Shown here in pieces: positions 54,817 to 64,000 of a stretch of 64,000 bases of DNA. Both the position numbers and the translations under genes were made by a program. Positions within the stretch are counted from its first letter, which is position 1. Each line of letters opens with the position of its first letter. Origin of the DNA: CAWUKT01 sp963923035 (GTDB lineage Bacteria > Bacteroidota > Bacteroidia > J057 > JADKCL01); assembly GCA_963923035.1 (NCBI GenBank), contig CAWUKT010000018.1:1-64000 (forward strand), in the 5' to 3' direction. The notes below the pieces were generated by a model, which had not been told where the DNA came from, searched no databases, and saw nothing but the letters and a program-made list of their open reading frames with translations.

Positions 54817-56550
54817 ATGACAATTGTGAAAGAGTCTCCCATGAGAAGGCAACGGCAATTCGTTGCACCAGATTTTAAAATCACCGATTGGGAAAATTTA
54901 GAACCTTATTTCAAGGATCTGCTGGAAATGCCCATTGAATCGGTGGCAGATTTGGAGAAATGGTTGCTGAAAGAGAGTGAATTGACCTACGTCGTCGCGG
55001 AAGACCAGGCCTGGCGCTTCATCCACATGACCTGCGACACCGAAGACGAAGCCCGCCGTGAACGTTATCAGTATTTCCTCCGCGAATTGATGCCCCAGCT
55101 GTCGGTCCTGGCCAATCAAATCCGGAAGAAACTCTACGAGAACGACTTTTTCCCCGACCTGGACCCCCACCACTACGAAATCCTGATCCGCAGCGTCCGC
55201 AACCGCATTGAGCTGTTTCGGGAGGAAAATGTCGATCTGCAATCAGCCATCCGGCAGAAGTCCCAACAGTACGATGAGACCGTCGGCGGGATGTTTGTAG
55301 AGGAGGATGGAAAAAAAATGACCCTCCAGCAGGCCGCAGCGGAATTGGAAAGCGATGACCGGGATTATCGGGAGCGGATTTGGAGAAAAATCAATGCGGC
55401 CTGGGCCACGAAAGCCGAGCCGCTGAACGCCCTCTTTTCGGAGTTGACCGAAATGCGGCACCAGGTCGCCAGCAACGCTGGCGAACCCAGTTACAGCGCG
55501 TTCAAGTTCCGCGAACTGGAACGCTTCGACTACTCACGCGCCGATTGCGAGCAGTTTCACCACGCCATTGAGACCGTCGTCACGCCGGTCCTCATCGAAC
55601 TCTCCCACCGCCGGCGGGACCGCCTCGGCCTCGACCGGCTCCAGCCCTGGGACCTCACCGTCGATGAATTCGGCGAAGGCCGGCTCCGCCCCTTCCAAAA
55701 CGCCGAAGAACTCATCGCCAAAACCATCGAAATCTTCGGCCAGGTCGACTCCGACTTTGGCAAGCAGATTAATATCATGCGCGAGATCGGGTACCTCGAC
55801 CTCGATTCCCGCCTCGGCAAGGCCCCCGGCGGCTACAACTACGGCCTCCCCGAATCGGGCATCCCCTTCATTTTCATGAATGCAGTCGGAACCCACACCG
55901 ACCTGACCACCATGTTGCACGAGGGTGGACATGCCATCCATTCATTTGCCACCAACCACCTCCGGAACAGCTATTTCAGCAAAATCCCCAGCGAGGTGGC
56001 CGAATTGGCGAGCATGAGCATGGAACTCATCGGGCTGGATTTCCTCGATGCCGTTTACGAAGACCCGCGGCAGCGGCAACGGGCCTGCCGCGACCAGATC
56101 ACCCGCATTTTCACCCTCCTGCCCTGGATCGCCACCATCGATGCCTTCCAGTTCTGGGTCTATGACCACCCGAAAGCCAGCTACGAGGAACGCCAGGACG
56201 CCTGGATCTCCATCTTCGAACGCTTCCACGGCGACTATACCGCCTGGAAAGAGCTCAACCCGAAGAACAATTTCTTCTGGCACAAGCAAGGCCATGTCTT
56301 CGACGTACCTTTTTATTATGTGGAATACGGATTTGCCCAATTGGGGGCCATCGCCGTCTGGCGAAACTTCCGTTCGGACCGAGAAAAAGCGCTTAGGGAC
56401 TATCGGAATGCTTTGAACATGGGTTATACCCGTCCCATTCCAGAAATCTATGCCCAGGCGGGCATCCGGTTTGATTTCTCCGAGTCCTATATCCGGGAAT
56501 TGGTGGACTTCCTGAGGGCCGAATTGGAAACAATTGAGGCGTCAATGTAG
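54817..56550 (+). CDS. M3-family oligoendopeptidase
   Basis: A 577-residue zinc metallopeptidase. The active site MLHEGGHAIHSF holds His368, catalytic Glu369 and His372 of HExxH, and the third ligand Glu lies ~25 residues on in SEVAELASMSME. Upstream, LPESGIPFIFMNAVGTHTDL belongs to the M3 core, and the N-terminal half has the all-helical cap that limits the enzyme to short peptides. It is cytoplasmic (no signal), consistent with oligopeptide turnover, close to PepF. ATG 54841 is an alternative start. The ferritin gene follows after 36 bases. Confidence 0.93.
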   Translation: MTIVKESPMRRQRQFVAPDFKITDWENLEPYFKDLLEMPIESVADLEKWLLKESELTYVVAEDQAWRFIHMTCDTEDEARRERYQYFLRELMPQLSVLANQIRKKLYENDFFPDLDPHHYEILIRSVRNRIELFREENVDLQSAIRQKSQQYDETVGGMFVEEDGKKMTLQQAAAELESDDRDYRERIWRKINAAWATKAEPLNALFSELTEMRHQVASNAGEPSYSAFKFRELERFDYSRADCEQFHHAIETVVTPVLIELSHRRRDRLGLDRLQPWDLTVDEFGEGRLRPFQNAEELIAKTIEIFGQVDSDFGKQINIMREIGYLDLDSRLGKAPGGYNYGLPESGIPFIFMNAVGTHTDLTTMLHEGGHAIHSFATNHLRNSYFSKIPSEVAELASMSMELIGLDFLDAVYEDPRQRQRACRDQITRIFTLLPWIATIDAFQFWVYDHPKASYEERQDAWISIFERFHGDYTAWKELNPKNNFFWHKQGHVFDVPFYYVEYGFAQLGAIAVWRNFRSDREKALRDYRNALNMGYTRPIPEIYAQAGIRFDFSESYIRELVDFLRAELETIEASM

Positions 56551-56586
56551 TTCCATCCAATCAAAACATTTAGCTAAATTCGCGCT

Positions 56587-57102
56587 ATGATTAACGCCAA
56601 AATGGAACAGCTCCTCAACGAGCAATTTCACCGTGAAATGGGAGCCGCCATGCAGTACCTGGCCATCTCCTCCTACTTCGAAGACCAAAACCTCGATGGA
56701 TTTGCCCACTTTTTCCGCCTCCAGGCCCAGGAAGAGATGGGACACGCCATGAAGCAGTTTGACTATCTCCACACTGTTGGAGGCAAAATCACCATGCAAG
56801 CCATTCCCCAGGCCCGTGCCGAATTTGGTGGCTATGTAGAGGCGGTTGAATTTTCGCTGCACCAGGAAGAACAGGTCACCCAGGACATCAATCACCTGAT
56901 GAAGAATGCGGTCGAACTCGGCGATTTCGCGACCCAGAACTTCCTTCAGTGGTTCGTGGAAGAGCAGGTGGAAGAAGAAGATGTGGTACGGACCATGCTC
57001 GCCAAAACCAAAATGGTGGATGGAAACAGTTCTGCGCTTTACCTCCTGAACGAAGAATTGAAGAACCGCAAAGCCGAACCCGGAGCGGATGCCACTCTTT
57101 AA
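56587..57102 (+). CDS. ftnA: non-haem ferritin
   Basis: A 171-residue ferritin. Residues match bacterial FtnA ligand positions exactly: Glu17, Glu50, His53, Glu94 and Gln127, giving the ferroxidase centre and third iron site, with Tyr24 also kept. FAHFFRLQAQEEMGHAMKQF is the di-iron helix. Twenty-four copies form a cage that oxidises Fe(II) and stores Fe(III). It overlaps the next gene by 14 bases, so translation is coupled. Confidence 0.96.
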   Translation: MINAKMEQLLNEQFHREMGAAMQYLAISSYFEDQNLDGFAHFFRLQAQEEMGHAMKQFDYLHTVGGKITMQAIPQARAEFGGYVEAVEFSLHQEEQVTQDINHLMKNAVELGDFATQNFLQWFVEEQVEEEDVVRTMLAKTKMVDGNSSALYLLNEELKNRKAEPGADATL

Positions 57103-58042
57103 GGTTGGCGAACGGGTACGGTTCCTGCACGAAAACCAGGAAGGCGTCGTCCAGCAGGTGCTGGACGGACGCCGCCTCGAAGTGCTGGTGGATGATTTCC
57201 TGGAACTGGAAGTGTCGGTGGATGAGGTGGTGAAGATCAATGCCGGGGAAAGCATCTTGTTGGAGGAGGAAGAGGAAGAACCCAAGCCCAAAAAGGCCGA
57301 GGCCCGGCCGGTGATTGCCGGAACGCCTTCCCTGATCATCGTCCGTGATCAGCAAAAGGACTATCAATTCTGGATTGTCAATCCGTCCAGCGATGAGATC
57401 TTGTTCACGGCGTACTACCGCGTCCGTGAGAAGTACCGGCCGCTCAACGCGGCCAGTGTACCTCCGCAAGACCGATTTTTCCTCGGTCGGCTCCCATCCC
57501 AGGATTTCCACAACGCCAACCAAGTCCACGTCACGATTCTCCGGTACGTGCGCGCGGGGCGGATCCGTCCGGCCCAGCCATTCACCCTGGAAATCAAGGC
57601 CAAAAAGGACATCTTCAACCAACGCGCCCGCTACATTGCCGAAGTCGATGCTGAGGGGTATGAGTTTGTGTTCGAAGAGAAAAAGGAAAAAGTCGTCCTG
57701 CCCGATTCTGATTTTGTGCGGGTCAAGCCCGAACAAAAATCCCAGCCCAATCCCGAGCATACGGTCGTGGTGGACCTCCATATCCACCGCCTCGTCTCCA
57801 ATCCAGCTTCCATCGACACCCGTATGATGATGGAAATCCAGATGGAGCACTTCGAGCGCAAACTGGCCGACGCCCGCCTGAACAAAGTCCAGCGGGTGGT
57901 CTTCATCCACGGCATTGGGTCGGGGCAATTGCGCAAACGCATCCACGACGAACTCCGCCGCACCGAATGGGTCCATTCCTTTTCCAACGCCGACCCCGTC
58001 AAATACGCCAATGGCGCGACCCTCGTGGAATTAGAATCTTAA
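57089..58042 (+). CDS. DUF2027-Smr domain protein
   Basis: A 317-residue protein: an N-terminal SH3-like region (VGERVRFLHENQEGVVQQVL, residues 1-55), an acidic linker, a beta-rich DUF2027 middle domain (residues ~75-210) and a C-terminal Smr domain (residues ~225-317: VVVDLHIHRLVSN, RVVFIHGIGSGQLRKRIHDE), with the DLHIHR and HGIGxGxLR motifs of the MutS2/Smr endonuclease-like fold. Smr domains bind nucleic acids and act on stalled ribosomes in some bacteria. The role of this Bacteroidota fusion is unknown. It starts inside the ferritin gene. Confidence 0.9.
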   Translation: MPLFKVGERVRFLHENQEGVVQQVLDGRRLEVLVDDFLELEVSVDEVVKINAGESILLEEEEEEPKPKKAEARPVIAGTPSLIIVRDQQKDYQFWIVNPSSDEILFTAYYRVREKYRPLNAASVPPQDRFFLGRLPSQDFHNANQVHVTILRYVRAGRIRPAQPFTLEIKAKKDIFNQRARYIAEVDAEGYEFVFEEKKEKVVLPDSDFVRVKPEQKSQPNPEHTVVVDLHIHRLVSNPASIDTRMMMEIQMEHFERKLADARLNKVQRVVFIHGIGSGQLRKRIHDELRRTEWVHSFSNADPVKYANGATLVELES

Positions 58043-58143
58043 TTTTCCCTTTCTCCAATCTTTTTTCTGTTCCTTGCAACCATTTGGGGGTACCAAACAT
58101 CTTACCCATGCTTGACGTTTGAAAACCATATCTTTGTACCAAC

Positions 58144-60783
58144 ATGGTTCGCTATCTCCTCTTGTGTATCTCCCTCGTGTGTATGGCTTCTCCCCTGTGG
58201 GCCTTCCTGGTTCGGGGTACCGTCACCGACGCCAACGGTGAGGCCATTCCCTACGCGAATGTCTACGTGGCCAATTCCACCTACGGAGTCGTCACCAATA
58301 TCAAGGGCGAGTACTTCATGGAGCTGAACCGCGGAGAGTATACCCTTGTTTTTCAGAGCCTTGGGTATGCGGAAATGCGGAAAGAAATTCAGGTGGAGCG
58401 GAACATGACCCTGGACGTGGTGCTGGAAGATGAGGCGGTGGAAATGGAGACGGTGGAAATCAAAGCCGGGCGGCGCGATCCCGCCTATGCGATCATGGAG
58501 AAGGTCATCGACCGGAAACGGGATTATGTCAAACAGTTCGAGACTTTCCAGTGCGAGACCTACCTGAAAGTTACGCTGGAAAAAGACACGCTCAATACCC
58601 GCAAAAAACGGCGGGAACGCGAACGGAAGGGCCGCAATGGGGACATTGAGGCCCGCGCCACGGAAGAAGCTGCCAACGATTCCTCCGCCATTGTCCTTCC
58701 CGATACCATTGCCAACGACACCCTGCCTCCCGACAGCCTCATTGCCAAAACGCCCGCCGATACCTCTTCCCGCCAGAAGCTCAACTTCATCGAATCCCGT
58801 TCCACGACCCACTTTTCCTTTCCCAACCAATACAAATCCATCGTCCACGGCTACCGCGACATGACCGAGCGCCGCCGCGCCTTTGGGGCCCTGACCTGGA
58901 GCGAAGACGGGGTGGACCTTTCGGCCTCAACCGTGGAGTATACCAATCCCTTCCTGTTCTATACCGACGTCTCCGACGCCGACATCAATTTCTACCGCAA
59001 CCTCGTCGACGCCTACGACCTCGGCGACCGCCCCTTCATTTCTCCCCTGTCCTCTACCTCCTGGAAACTCAGCTACAAGTACAAGCTGGAGGAGCAGTTC
59101 ATGGAAAATGGCCGGGTCATTTACAAGATCCGCGTCACCCCCCGCCTCGCCGCCGGGCCCTATTTCGAAGGCCATATCTGGGTGGTCGACAAGCTCTGGG
59201 CCATCAAGTCGGTCAATTTGAAAATCCATCCCTCTACGCTCTCTTTCTTCAACTATTTCCAGATCATCCACAACTACGAGATGACCGAGGACAACCGTTG
59301 GGTGCTGGCGCGGGAAGACTACTATTACAATACCAAGATGGACGGGGAATGGCACTATGGCAGCAGCATCGCCATTCACAGCGACTACCAATTGGATGTG
59401 GAGTTCCCCAAGAACTTCTTCCGCAACGAGATCCGGCGGGTCGAAGACGATGCCCGGGACAAGGATTCGACCTACTGGGAAAGCATCCGCCCCCTGACGC
59501 TGAAGGAAGCCGAAATCACCTTCATCCACGAGCGCGATAGCATCAACTCATACCACCAGTCGAAGGAATACCTGCTCCAGCAGGATTCCATGTACAACGA
59601 ATTCAAGTTCTGGGATCCGATCATCCACGGGATCACCTACCGGCGCCGTTCGGCCCAGATGAGCTATTATATCAACCCGCTGATCTCGCAGGTGAAGCCT
59701 TGGGGCGTGGGCGGCTACCGGCACGAGTTGGGCGGCTGGGTGACGAAGGGCTGGGACAATTATAAAAAGCTGATCGTGAGCGGGGACATTGACTATGGCT
59801 TTGCGAACCAGGATGTGCGGGGCAAGGTCAATGTGGGCTTTGTGTACGCGCCGAAGCACTTCGGCAAGATGAATGTCCGCTACGGCAATGACTACGTCCT
59901 CGTGAACAATTTCGAGACCATTGTCGCATTGTTTTCCCGCGGAAACTTCGTCCAGCGAATTTCCTATGGGTTGAGCCACGAGTGGGAACTCGTGAATGGC
60001 ATCCACGCCGAAGTCGGTTTTGCCTATGCCGACCGCAAGCCCATCGCCGACCTGAACCTTTCCGATTGGTCCGATGACCTCTTCGGCGACCTCAACCGGC
60101 CCCAGGACTTCAACGTCTACAAAGAGGCCATCCTCGACATCAAGTTGAAATTCACCCCCGGCCAGAAATACATTACCGAACCCGGCCGCAAGATCAACCT
60201 CGGCAGCCGGTGGCCGACCTTCACGGTGAAGTACCGGAAGGCGATCCCCGACATCTTCGACAGCGAATTGAACTACGATTTCCTGGAAATCTCGTCGCAG
60301 GACGAATTCCGGCCCGGCACCTGGGGCATCTCGCGTTGGTCCTTCCGCACCGGTCGTTTCCTCCAGGCCGACAACCTCCGCTTCACCGACTATACCTTTT
60401 TCCGCGGCTCGGATCCCTACCTGTTCGCCAACCCGCTCCGCGCCTTCCAATTGCTCGGCCCCACCATTTCCACTCCCAACGGCTATTTCCAGGCCAATTA
60501 CCTCCACGACTTCGGCGGCGCCCTGCTCGACAAGGTGCCCCTCATCAACCGCACCAACTTCATGACCAGCGGCGGGGGCGGCCTGCTCTTCGTGGAAGAC
60601 GGCAATTTTTTCCACTCCGAAGTCTACGCGGGCCTTCAGTATTCCCTCCGCATCAAGGGCCAGCGCTTCAAGCTCGGCGCCTACTACGTCACCAGCTATT
60701 CCAATGTCGAACGGGCGCTCCAGGGCCAGATCAAGTTCGGGTTGACCTTCTTCGACGACTCCCGCAACCGCTGGGCCTACTGA
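58144..60783 (+). CDS. DUF5686 / carboxypeptidase-regulatory-like outer-membrane protein
   Basis: An 879-residue relative of the protein at 39428: signal peptide (LLLCISLVCMASPLWAF), regulatory beta-sandwich (VRGTVTDANGEAIPYANVYV, residues ~22-105), the phrase EAVEMETVEIKAGRRDPAYA, then the DUF5686 region (FQCETYLKVTLEKD, HIWVVDKLWAIKSVNLKIHP) and a C-terminal beta-barrel. Function unknown; likely an outer-membrane protein. It is separated from the Smr gene by ~100 bases and from the methyltransferase by 59. Confidence 0.9.
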   Translation: MVRYLLLCISLVCMASPLWAFLVRGTVTDANGEAIPYANVYVANSTYGVVTNIKGEYFMELNRGEYTLVFQSLGYAEMRKEIQVERNMTLDVVLEDEAVEMETVEIKAGRRDPAYAIMEKVIDRKRDYVKQFETFQCETYLKVTLEKDTLNTRKKRRERERKGRNGDIEARATEEAANDSSAIVLPDTIANDTLPPDSLIAKTPADTSSRQKLNFIESRSTTHFSFPNQYKSIVHGYRDMTERRRAFGALTWSEDGVDLSASTVEYTNPFLFYTDVSDADINFYRNLVDAYDLGDRPFISPLSSTSWKLSYKYKLEEQFMENGRVIYKIRVTPRLAAGPYFEGHIWVVDKLWAIKSVNLKIHPSTLSFFNYFQIIHNYEMTEDNRWVLAREDYYYNTKMDGEWHYGSSIAIHSDYQLDVEFPKNFFRNEIRRVEDDARDKDSTYWESIRPLTLKEAEITFIHERDSINSYHQSKEYLLQQDSMYNEFKFWDPIIHGITYRRRSAQMSYYINPLISQVKPWGVGGYRHELGGWVTKGWDNYKKLIVSGDIDYGFANQDVRGKVNVGFVYAPKHFGKMNVRYGNDYVLVNNFETIVALFSRGNFVQRISYGLSHEWELVNGIHAEVGFAYADRKPIADLNLSDWSDDLFGDLNRPQDFNVYKEAILDIKLKFTPGQKYITEPGRKINLGSRWPTFTVKYRKAIPDIFDSELNYDFLEISSQDEFRPGTWGISRWSFRTGRFLQADNLRFTDYTFFRGSDPYLFANPLRAFQLLGPTISTPNGYFQANYLHDFGGALLDKVPLINRTNFMTSGGGGLLFVEDGNFFHSEVYAGLQYSLRIKGQRFKLGAYYVTSYSNVERALQGQIKFGLTFFDDSRNRWAY

Positions 60784-60842
60784 CGCCATTCCCCCCTGAA
60801 TAACCCTCCTTTTTTGCTGCGCTTTTTATAACTTGGCGCGCT

Positions 60843-61637
60843 ATGGCACTCGACTTCCACGGTGACAAGGATCGGTATTTCAAAATGCAGCGGGACAACG
60901 CCGCCGAATTTGTCATTCCCTTCATCGAGCAAGCGGTCAAGGTGGAAGCCGGGATGCGGGTCTGCGAAATTGGCTGTGCGGAAGGCGGGGTACTGTTGGC
61001 GTTTCTGGAAAAAGGTTGTGAAGGCGTCGGGGTGGAATTGATGGAAAGCCGGGTCCGTTCGGCCCAAGGCTACCTGAAGGAGTACATCGACCAGGGACAG
61101 GCCCGGATCATCAACAAGAACATCTACGACGAATCCTTCGAGAAGGAGTTCAAGGGCGCCTTCGACATCATCATCCTTAAGGATGTGATCGAGCACATCC
61201 CCAACCAGGAGAAGATCATGGCCTTCATGCGGACCTATCTCCGCCCCGGCGGGCACATTTTCTTTGGTTTCCCGCCGTGGATGATGCCCTTTGGCGGCCA
61301 CCAGCAGATTGCCAGTACCAAGATTGCCAAGCTGCCCTACTACCACCTGCTGCCCCGCAGCTGGTACAAAGGCCTATTGAAGCTCTACGGCGAGTCGCCG
61401 GAAACGATCCAGGAACTCCTGGACATCTACGACACCGGCATCAGCCTGGAACGGTTCGAGCGCATAGCGCGGGACACGGGCTATACGACCGCGGCGAAGA
61501 CGCTGTTTTTCATCAATCCCATCTACAAATTCAAGTTCAATATCCGGCCGCGCAAGCAGGCCGGCTTCATTGGCGCCATCCCCTGGTTCCGCAATTTTGT
61601 GACGACCTGCGGCTACTACCTCCTCCGCGGCGCCTGA
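60843..61637 (+). CDS. class I SAM-dependent methyltransferase
   Basis: A 264-residue methyltransferase: MRVCEIGCAEGGVLLAFLEK is motif I with the Gly-rich SAM loop, GVELMESRVRSA motif II, DIIILKDVIEHI the motif IV-like strand, and LRPGGHIFFGFPPWMMPFGG follows. The layout is that of Methyltransf_11/23 enzymes acting on small molecules. The substrate is unknown. The patatin gene begins 128 bases later on the same strand. Confidence 0.88.
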   Translation: MALDFHGDKDRYFKMQRDNAAEFVIPFIEQAVKVEAGMRVCEIGCAEGGVLLAFLEKGCEGVGVELMESRVRSAQGYLKEYIDQGQARIINKNIYDESFEKEFKGAFDIIILKDVIEHIPNQEKIMAFMRTYLRPGGHIFFGFPPWMMPFGGHQQIASTKIAKLPYYHLLPRSWYKGLLKLYGESPETIQELLDIYDTGISLERFERIARDTGYTTAAKTLFFINPIYKFKFNIRPRKQAGFIGAIPWFRNFVTTCGYYLLRGA

Positions 61638-61765
61638 TCCCTTCCTTTTTTCATTTCCCCCGGCCCTTTTTTGAAATAAATCGGGCCTTCCAGTGACTTT
61701 TTTCCAATTCTCCCCCCAAAAGACCCAGTTTATTCCGAATTTCGAAGGAAAGGAACAACCGCCGT

Positions 61766-64000
61766 TTGAAATCACTCCGCAACATAGCGAACGCCGTCTA
61801 CTATTGTCTCCCCGTCCAACTCGTCATCGTTCAGGTCCGCTACGCCAAACTTGAGCTGTTGATCTGGGTGCTGATGTTCATGGTCGTCACCAACAATTTC
61901 GGCAACAGCTTCGGCCTCCCCTTCCTGTTTCTGGAGCCGGAATACATGGGCGAGACCGGCTGGTACAGCATGTTTTTGTTGGGCGTCGGCGTGGGTACCT
62001 TCATCGCTGCGTACATCATTTCCTCCTATATCAGCAACGCCTACCGCTTTGGTTTCCTCGCCCTGGAATACCGCCCATTTTTCGTCTTTTCCTTCAACAA
62101 TACCCTCATTCCCTTTGCCTACCTCATCACCTATTCGGTCTGCTATATCCAGTACCAGATGTACAGCCAGCAGGGATTCAATTGGAGCATCATCGGGGAC
62201 CTGACCGGCATTTTCCTCGGCATCTTCATGGTGACGATCCTGATTTTCGTCTACTTCTTCAATACGAATAAGAACTATGTGGTGAAGCTGGGGGAAAAGG
62301 TCGTGCGGGATTTGAAAGGGAAACGGGTCATCGTGGAAAAAGCCAAGGCGGGAATGGGCGTCCGCATTCGGGTGGATTCCTTCTTTGCGTCGCCGGTCCA
62401 GATCCGCAAGGCCGACCTCGCCCGGCCCATCAAAATGCGGCAATTGGTTCGGACCATGAACCAGAACCACGGCAACGCCCTCTTTTTCGAGTTGTTGTTG
62501 CTGCTGGCGATCCTGACGTTGGGGCTGATGGAACACAATCCGTATTTCATCGTGCCGGCCGGGGTGAGCATTTTCCTGTTTGCCTCCGTGATCCTGATGC
62601 TCGTCTCTGCCTTCACGTTTTGGTTTCGGAAAATAGGCCCCTTGTTCCTGGTGATCGTTGTGGTGGGGTATGTGGTCCTGAATCAAATCGAGATCAACAA
62701 GTACAAGCATCCCGCCATCGGGATGAACTACGATGCGGAGCCCGCACGCTACGAGGAGGAATTGCTGAAGACCTTCAGCAGCAAGGAAAATATCGAACAG
62801 GACCTGGCCACCACGCGGGGCATTTTGGAGCGGTGGAAATCCGATTACCAGGTGTTCAATGGCCCCTATAAGAAGCCCAAGGCCGTCATTGTATGTACCT
62901 CCGGCGGCGGCCTCCGGTCCGCCTATTTCACAACGCGGACCCTGCAAAAGCTGGACAGCCTGACCGACGGCAAGTTCCTCGACCGGACCCGCTTCCTCAC
63001 GGGCGCGTCCGGGGGCATGGTGGGCGCCGCCTATTGGCGGGAATTGCGGATCCTGAACAGCATCAACCGCGCGGACAGCATCTACGACATTGCCTACGCC
63101 CAACGCATGGCCAAAGACCTCCTCAACCGGGTCTCCATCAAGATTGTGACCGGCTTTTTCCTCCCCTCCCTCCCCAAGAAATTCGGCCAGTCCACCTACC
63201 CCGATGACCGGGGCTACTCCTTCGAAGAACAGCTCCTCCAAAACCTTGGGGTCTTCCGCAACCGCCGCCTCTCCGACTATACGCCCTACGAAGAAGGCGC
63301 GCTGACCCCCATGATGGTCTTTTGCCCCGTCATCATCAACGACGGCCGCAAGCTCTACGTGTCCTCCACCAATGTCTCCTACTTCACCCGAAATATTGAC
63401 TACGACGGCGAACTCGAAGAAGCCGTCACCGGCGTGGAATTCAGGCGCTTTTTCCGGGAAAACGATGCCGACAGCATCAATTTCCCCACCGTGCTCCGCA
63501 TGAATGCGTCTTTCCCCGCCATTACCCCCTACGTCCGCCTCCCCAGCGAGCCCGTCCTCCAGGTCATGGACGCGGGCATCGCCGACAATTACGGCCTGGA
63601 AACCGCCAACCGCTTCCTCGGTCACTTCGGGGACTGGCTCCGCCGCAATACCTCCGGCGTCATGCTCCTTCAGATCCGGGATTCCCGTTCCGTGACGATG
63701 AAGCAATCCGAGTACAGCAGCCGCAACTCCATCCAGGAATTGCTGAATCCCATCGGGGGCACCTACCGGGCCCTGAACATGTCCGCCGACCTCGTCAACG
63801 ACGAGTACCTCCACTCGATGAAACAATCGATGCGGGGAGAATTGGACATTGAGACGATTTTTTATGAGGAGGATACCTCAGGCTTCCGGGCCTCGCTCAG
63901 CTGGCACCTGACCCGGCAGGAAATCGTGAGCATAGAAGAGTCCCTCAACAATGAGTTGAATTGGGGAACGATGGACCGAATCCGGAAATGGTTGGCGGAC
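61766..64000 (+). CDS. membrane-anchored patatin-like phospholipase, 3' end outside window
   Basis: The frame from TTG 61766 is open to the window's end (745 codons), so the C-terminus is missing. TTG follows an A/G-rich ribosome site (AAGGAAAGGA) and keeps the first membrane helix; no ATG upstream fits. Residues 1-310 have about six membrane segments (LELLIWVLMFMVVTN, YSMFLLGVGVGTFIAAYII, LFFELLLLLAILTLGL). The patatin domain then begins: CTSGGGLRSAYFTTRTLQ (oxyanion loop), GASGGMVGAAYW with the nucleophile Ser415, and MDAGIADNYGLE with Asp602 as DAG rather than DGG. Patatins are Ser-Asp dyad acyl hydrolases. Fusion to an N-terminal polytopic membrane domain is unusual. Confidence 0.87.
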   Translation, partial: MKSLRNIANAVYYCLPVQLVIVQVRYAKLELLIWVLMFMVVTNNFGNSFGLPFLFLEPEYMGETGWYSMFLLGVGVGTFIAAYIISSYISNAYRFGFLALEYRPFFVFSFNNTLIPFAYLITYSVCYIQYQMYSQQGFNWSIIGDLTGIFLGIFMVTILIFVYFFNTNKNYVVKLGEKVVRDLKGKRVIVEKAKAGMGVRIRVDSFFASPVQIRKADLARPIKMRQLVRTMNQNHGNALFFELLLLLAILTLGLMEHNPYFIVPAGVSIFLFASVILMLVSAFTFWFRKIGPLFLVIVVVGYVVLNQIEINKYKHPAIGMNYDAEPARYEEELLKTFSSKENIEQDLATTRGILERWKSDYQVFNGPYKKPKAVIVCTSGGGLRSAYFTTRTLQKLDSLTDGKFLDRTRFLTGASGGMVGAAYWRELRILNSINRADSIYDIAYAQRMAKDLLNRVSIKIVTGFFLPSLPKKFGQSTYPDDRGYSFEEQLLQNLGVFRNRRLSDYTPYEEGALTPMMVFCPVIINDGRKLYVSSTNVSYFTRNIDYDGELEEAVTGVEFRRFFRENDADSINFPTVLRMNASFPAITPYVRLPSEPVLQVMDAGIADNYGLETANRFLGHFGDWLRRNTSGVMLLQIRDSRSVTMKQSEYSSRNSIQELLNPIGGTYRALNMSADLVNDEYLHSMKQSMRGELDIETIFYEEDTSGFRASLSWHLTRQEIVSIEESLNNELNWGTMDRIRKWLAD

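Noticed and set aside
54675..54878. 67-codon frame before the M3 peptidase
   Set aside because: Overlaps the peptidase start and looks like translated non-coding sequence.
61772..63826. 684-codon frame on the - strand
   Set aside because: Antisense to the patatin gene, which has clear catalytic motifs and membrane helices; the - strand product is low-complexity His/Gly/Asp-rich.

Overview
The window is about 64 kb of GC-rich chromosome from a Bacteroidota bacterium, most likely a Saprospiraceae-like (Lewinella-type), probably marine or polysaccharide-degrading organism. Evidence: SusC/SusD pairs, type IX secretion (T9SS) sorting tails, SprB-like PKD/HYR adhesins, DUF5686 outer-membrane proteins, the DUF2027-Smr fusion, a YtxJ bacillithiol-type thioredoxin, YHYH proteins and Bacteroidota-style lipoprotein signals. 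The family-level placement is inference from gene content.

Layout. 1-3775 (-): a giant HYR/PKD-type surface protein that runs off the left edge, with tandem 240-bp repeats. 4187-8794 (+): scpA, a Nudix hydrolase, an ECF sigma / membrane protein / Spy-like trio, a YHYH lipoprotein and a YwqK-like lipoprotein. 8915-9166: a run of twelve 21-bp palindromic units. 9215-11209 (-): GMC oxidoreductase. 11487-19736 (+): a lipoprotein, then a compact laminarin-type utilisation locus (SusC, SusD, PKD glycan-binding lipoprotein, GH16 glucanase). 19756-20513: a ParDE toxin-antitoxin cassette enclosed by two identical copies of one terminator. 20536-23294 (-): guaB and two unknown genes. 23547-26729: secreted protein, Met-rich membrane protein, TPR protein and ribH.

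26945-35167 is the accessory region. It holds a modular HNH-nuclease toxin without an immunity gene, a THUMP-like methyltransferase, two paralogous 37-residue lipoproteins next to ytxJ, the initiator tRNA, a second protein with the same N-terminal PPF motif as the toxin, and a desaturase-reductase-ferredoxin fusion whose iron-sulfur motif is broken exactly at a perfect 37-bp palindrome. 35197-39292 (+): TetR and AraC-type regulators, an EF-hand-like lipoprotein, a LysE exporter and a GNAT acetyltransferase.

39428-64000: DUF5686 protein, ATP-grasp ligase, T9SS cargo proteins, M28 peptidase, solenoid protein, Lnb-domain (DUF4105) protein, a second giant PKD protein with a T9SS type B tail, M3 oligopeptidase, ferritin, DUF2027-Smr protein, second DUF5686 protein, methyltransferase and a membrane-anchored patatin that runs off the right edge.

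Functional themes are cell-surface display and T9SS export, glucan scavenging, and a cluster of toxin-like genes around the initiator tRNA. Several long open frames on the opposite strand of real genes are composition shadows and are not annotated.
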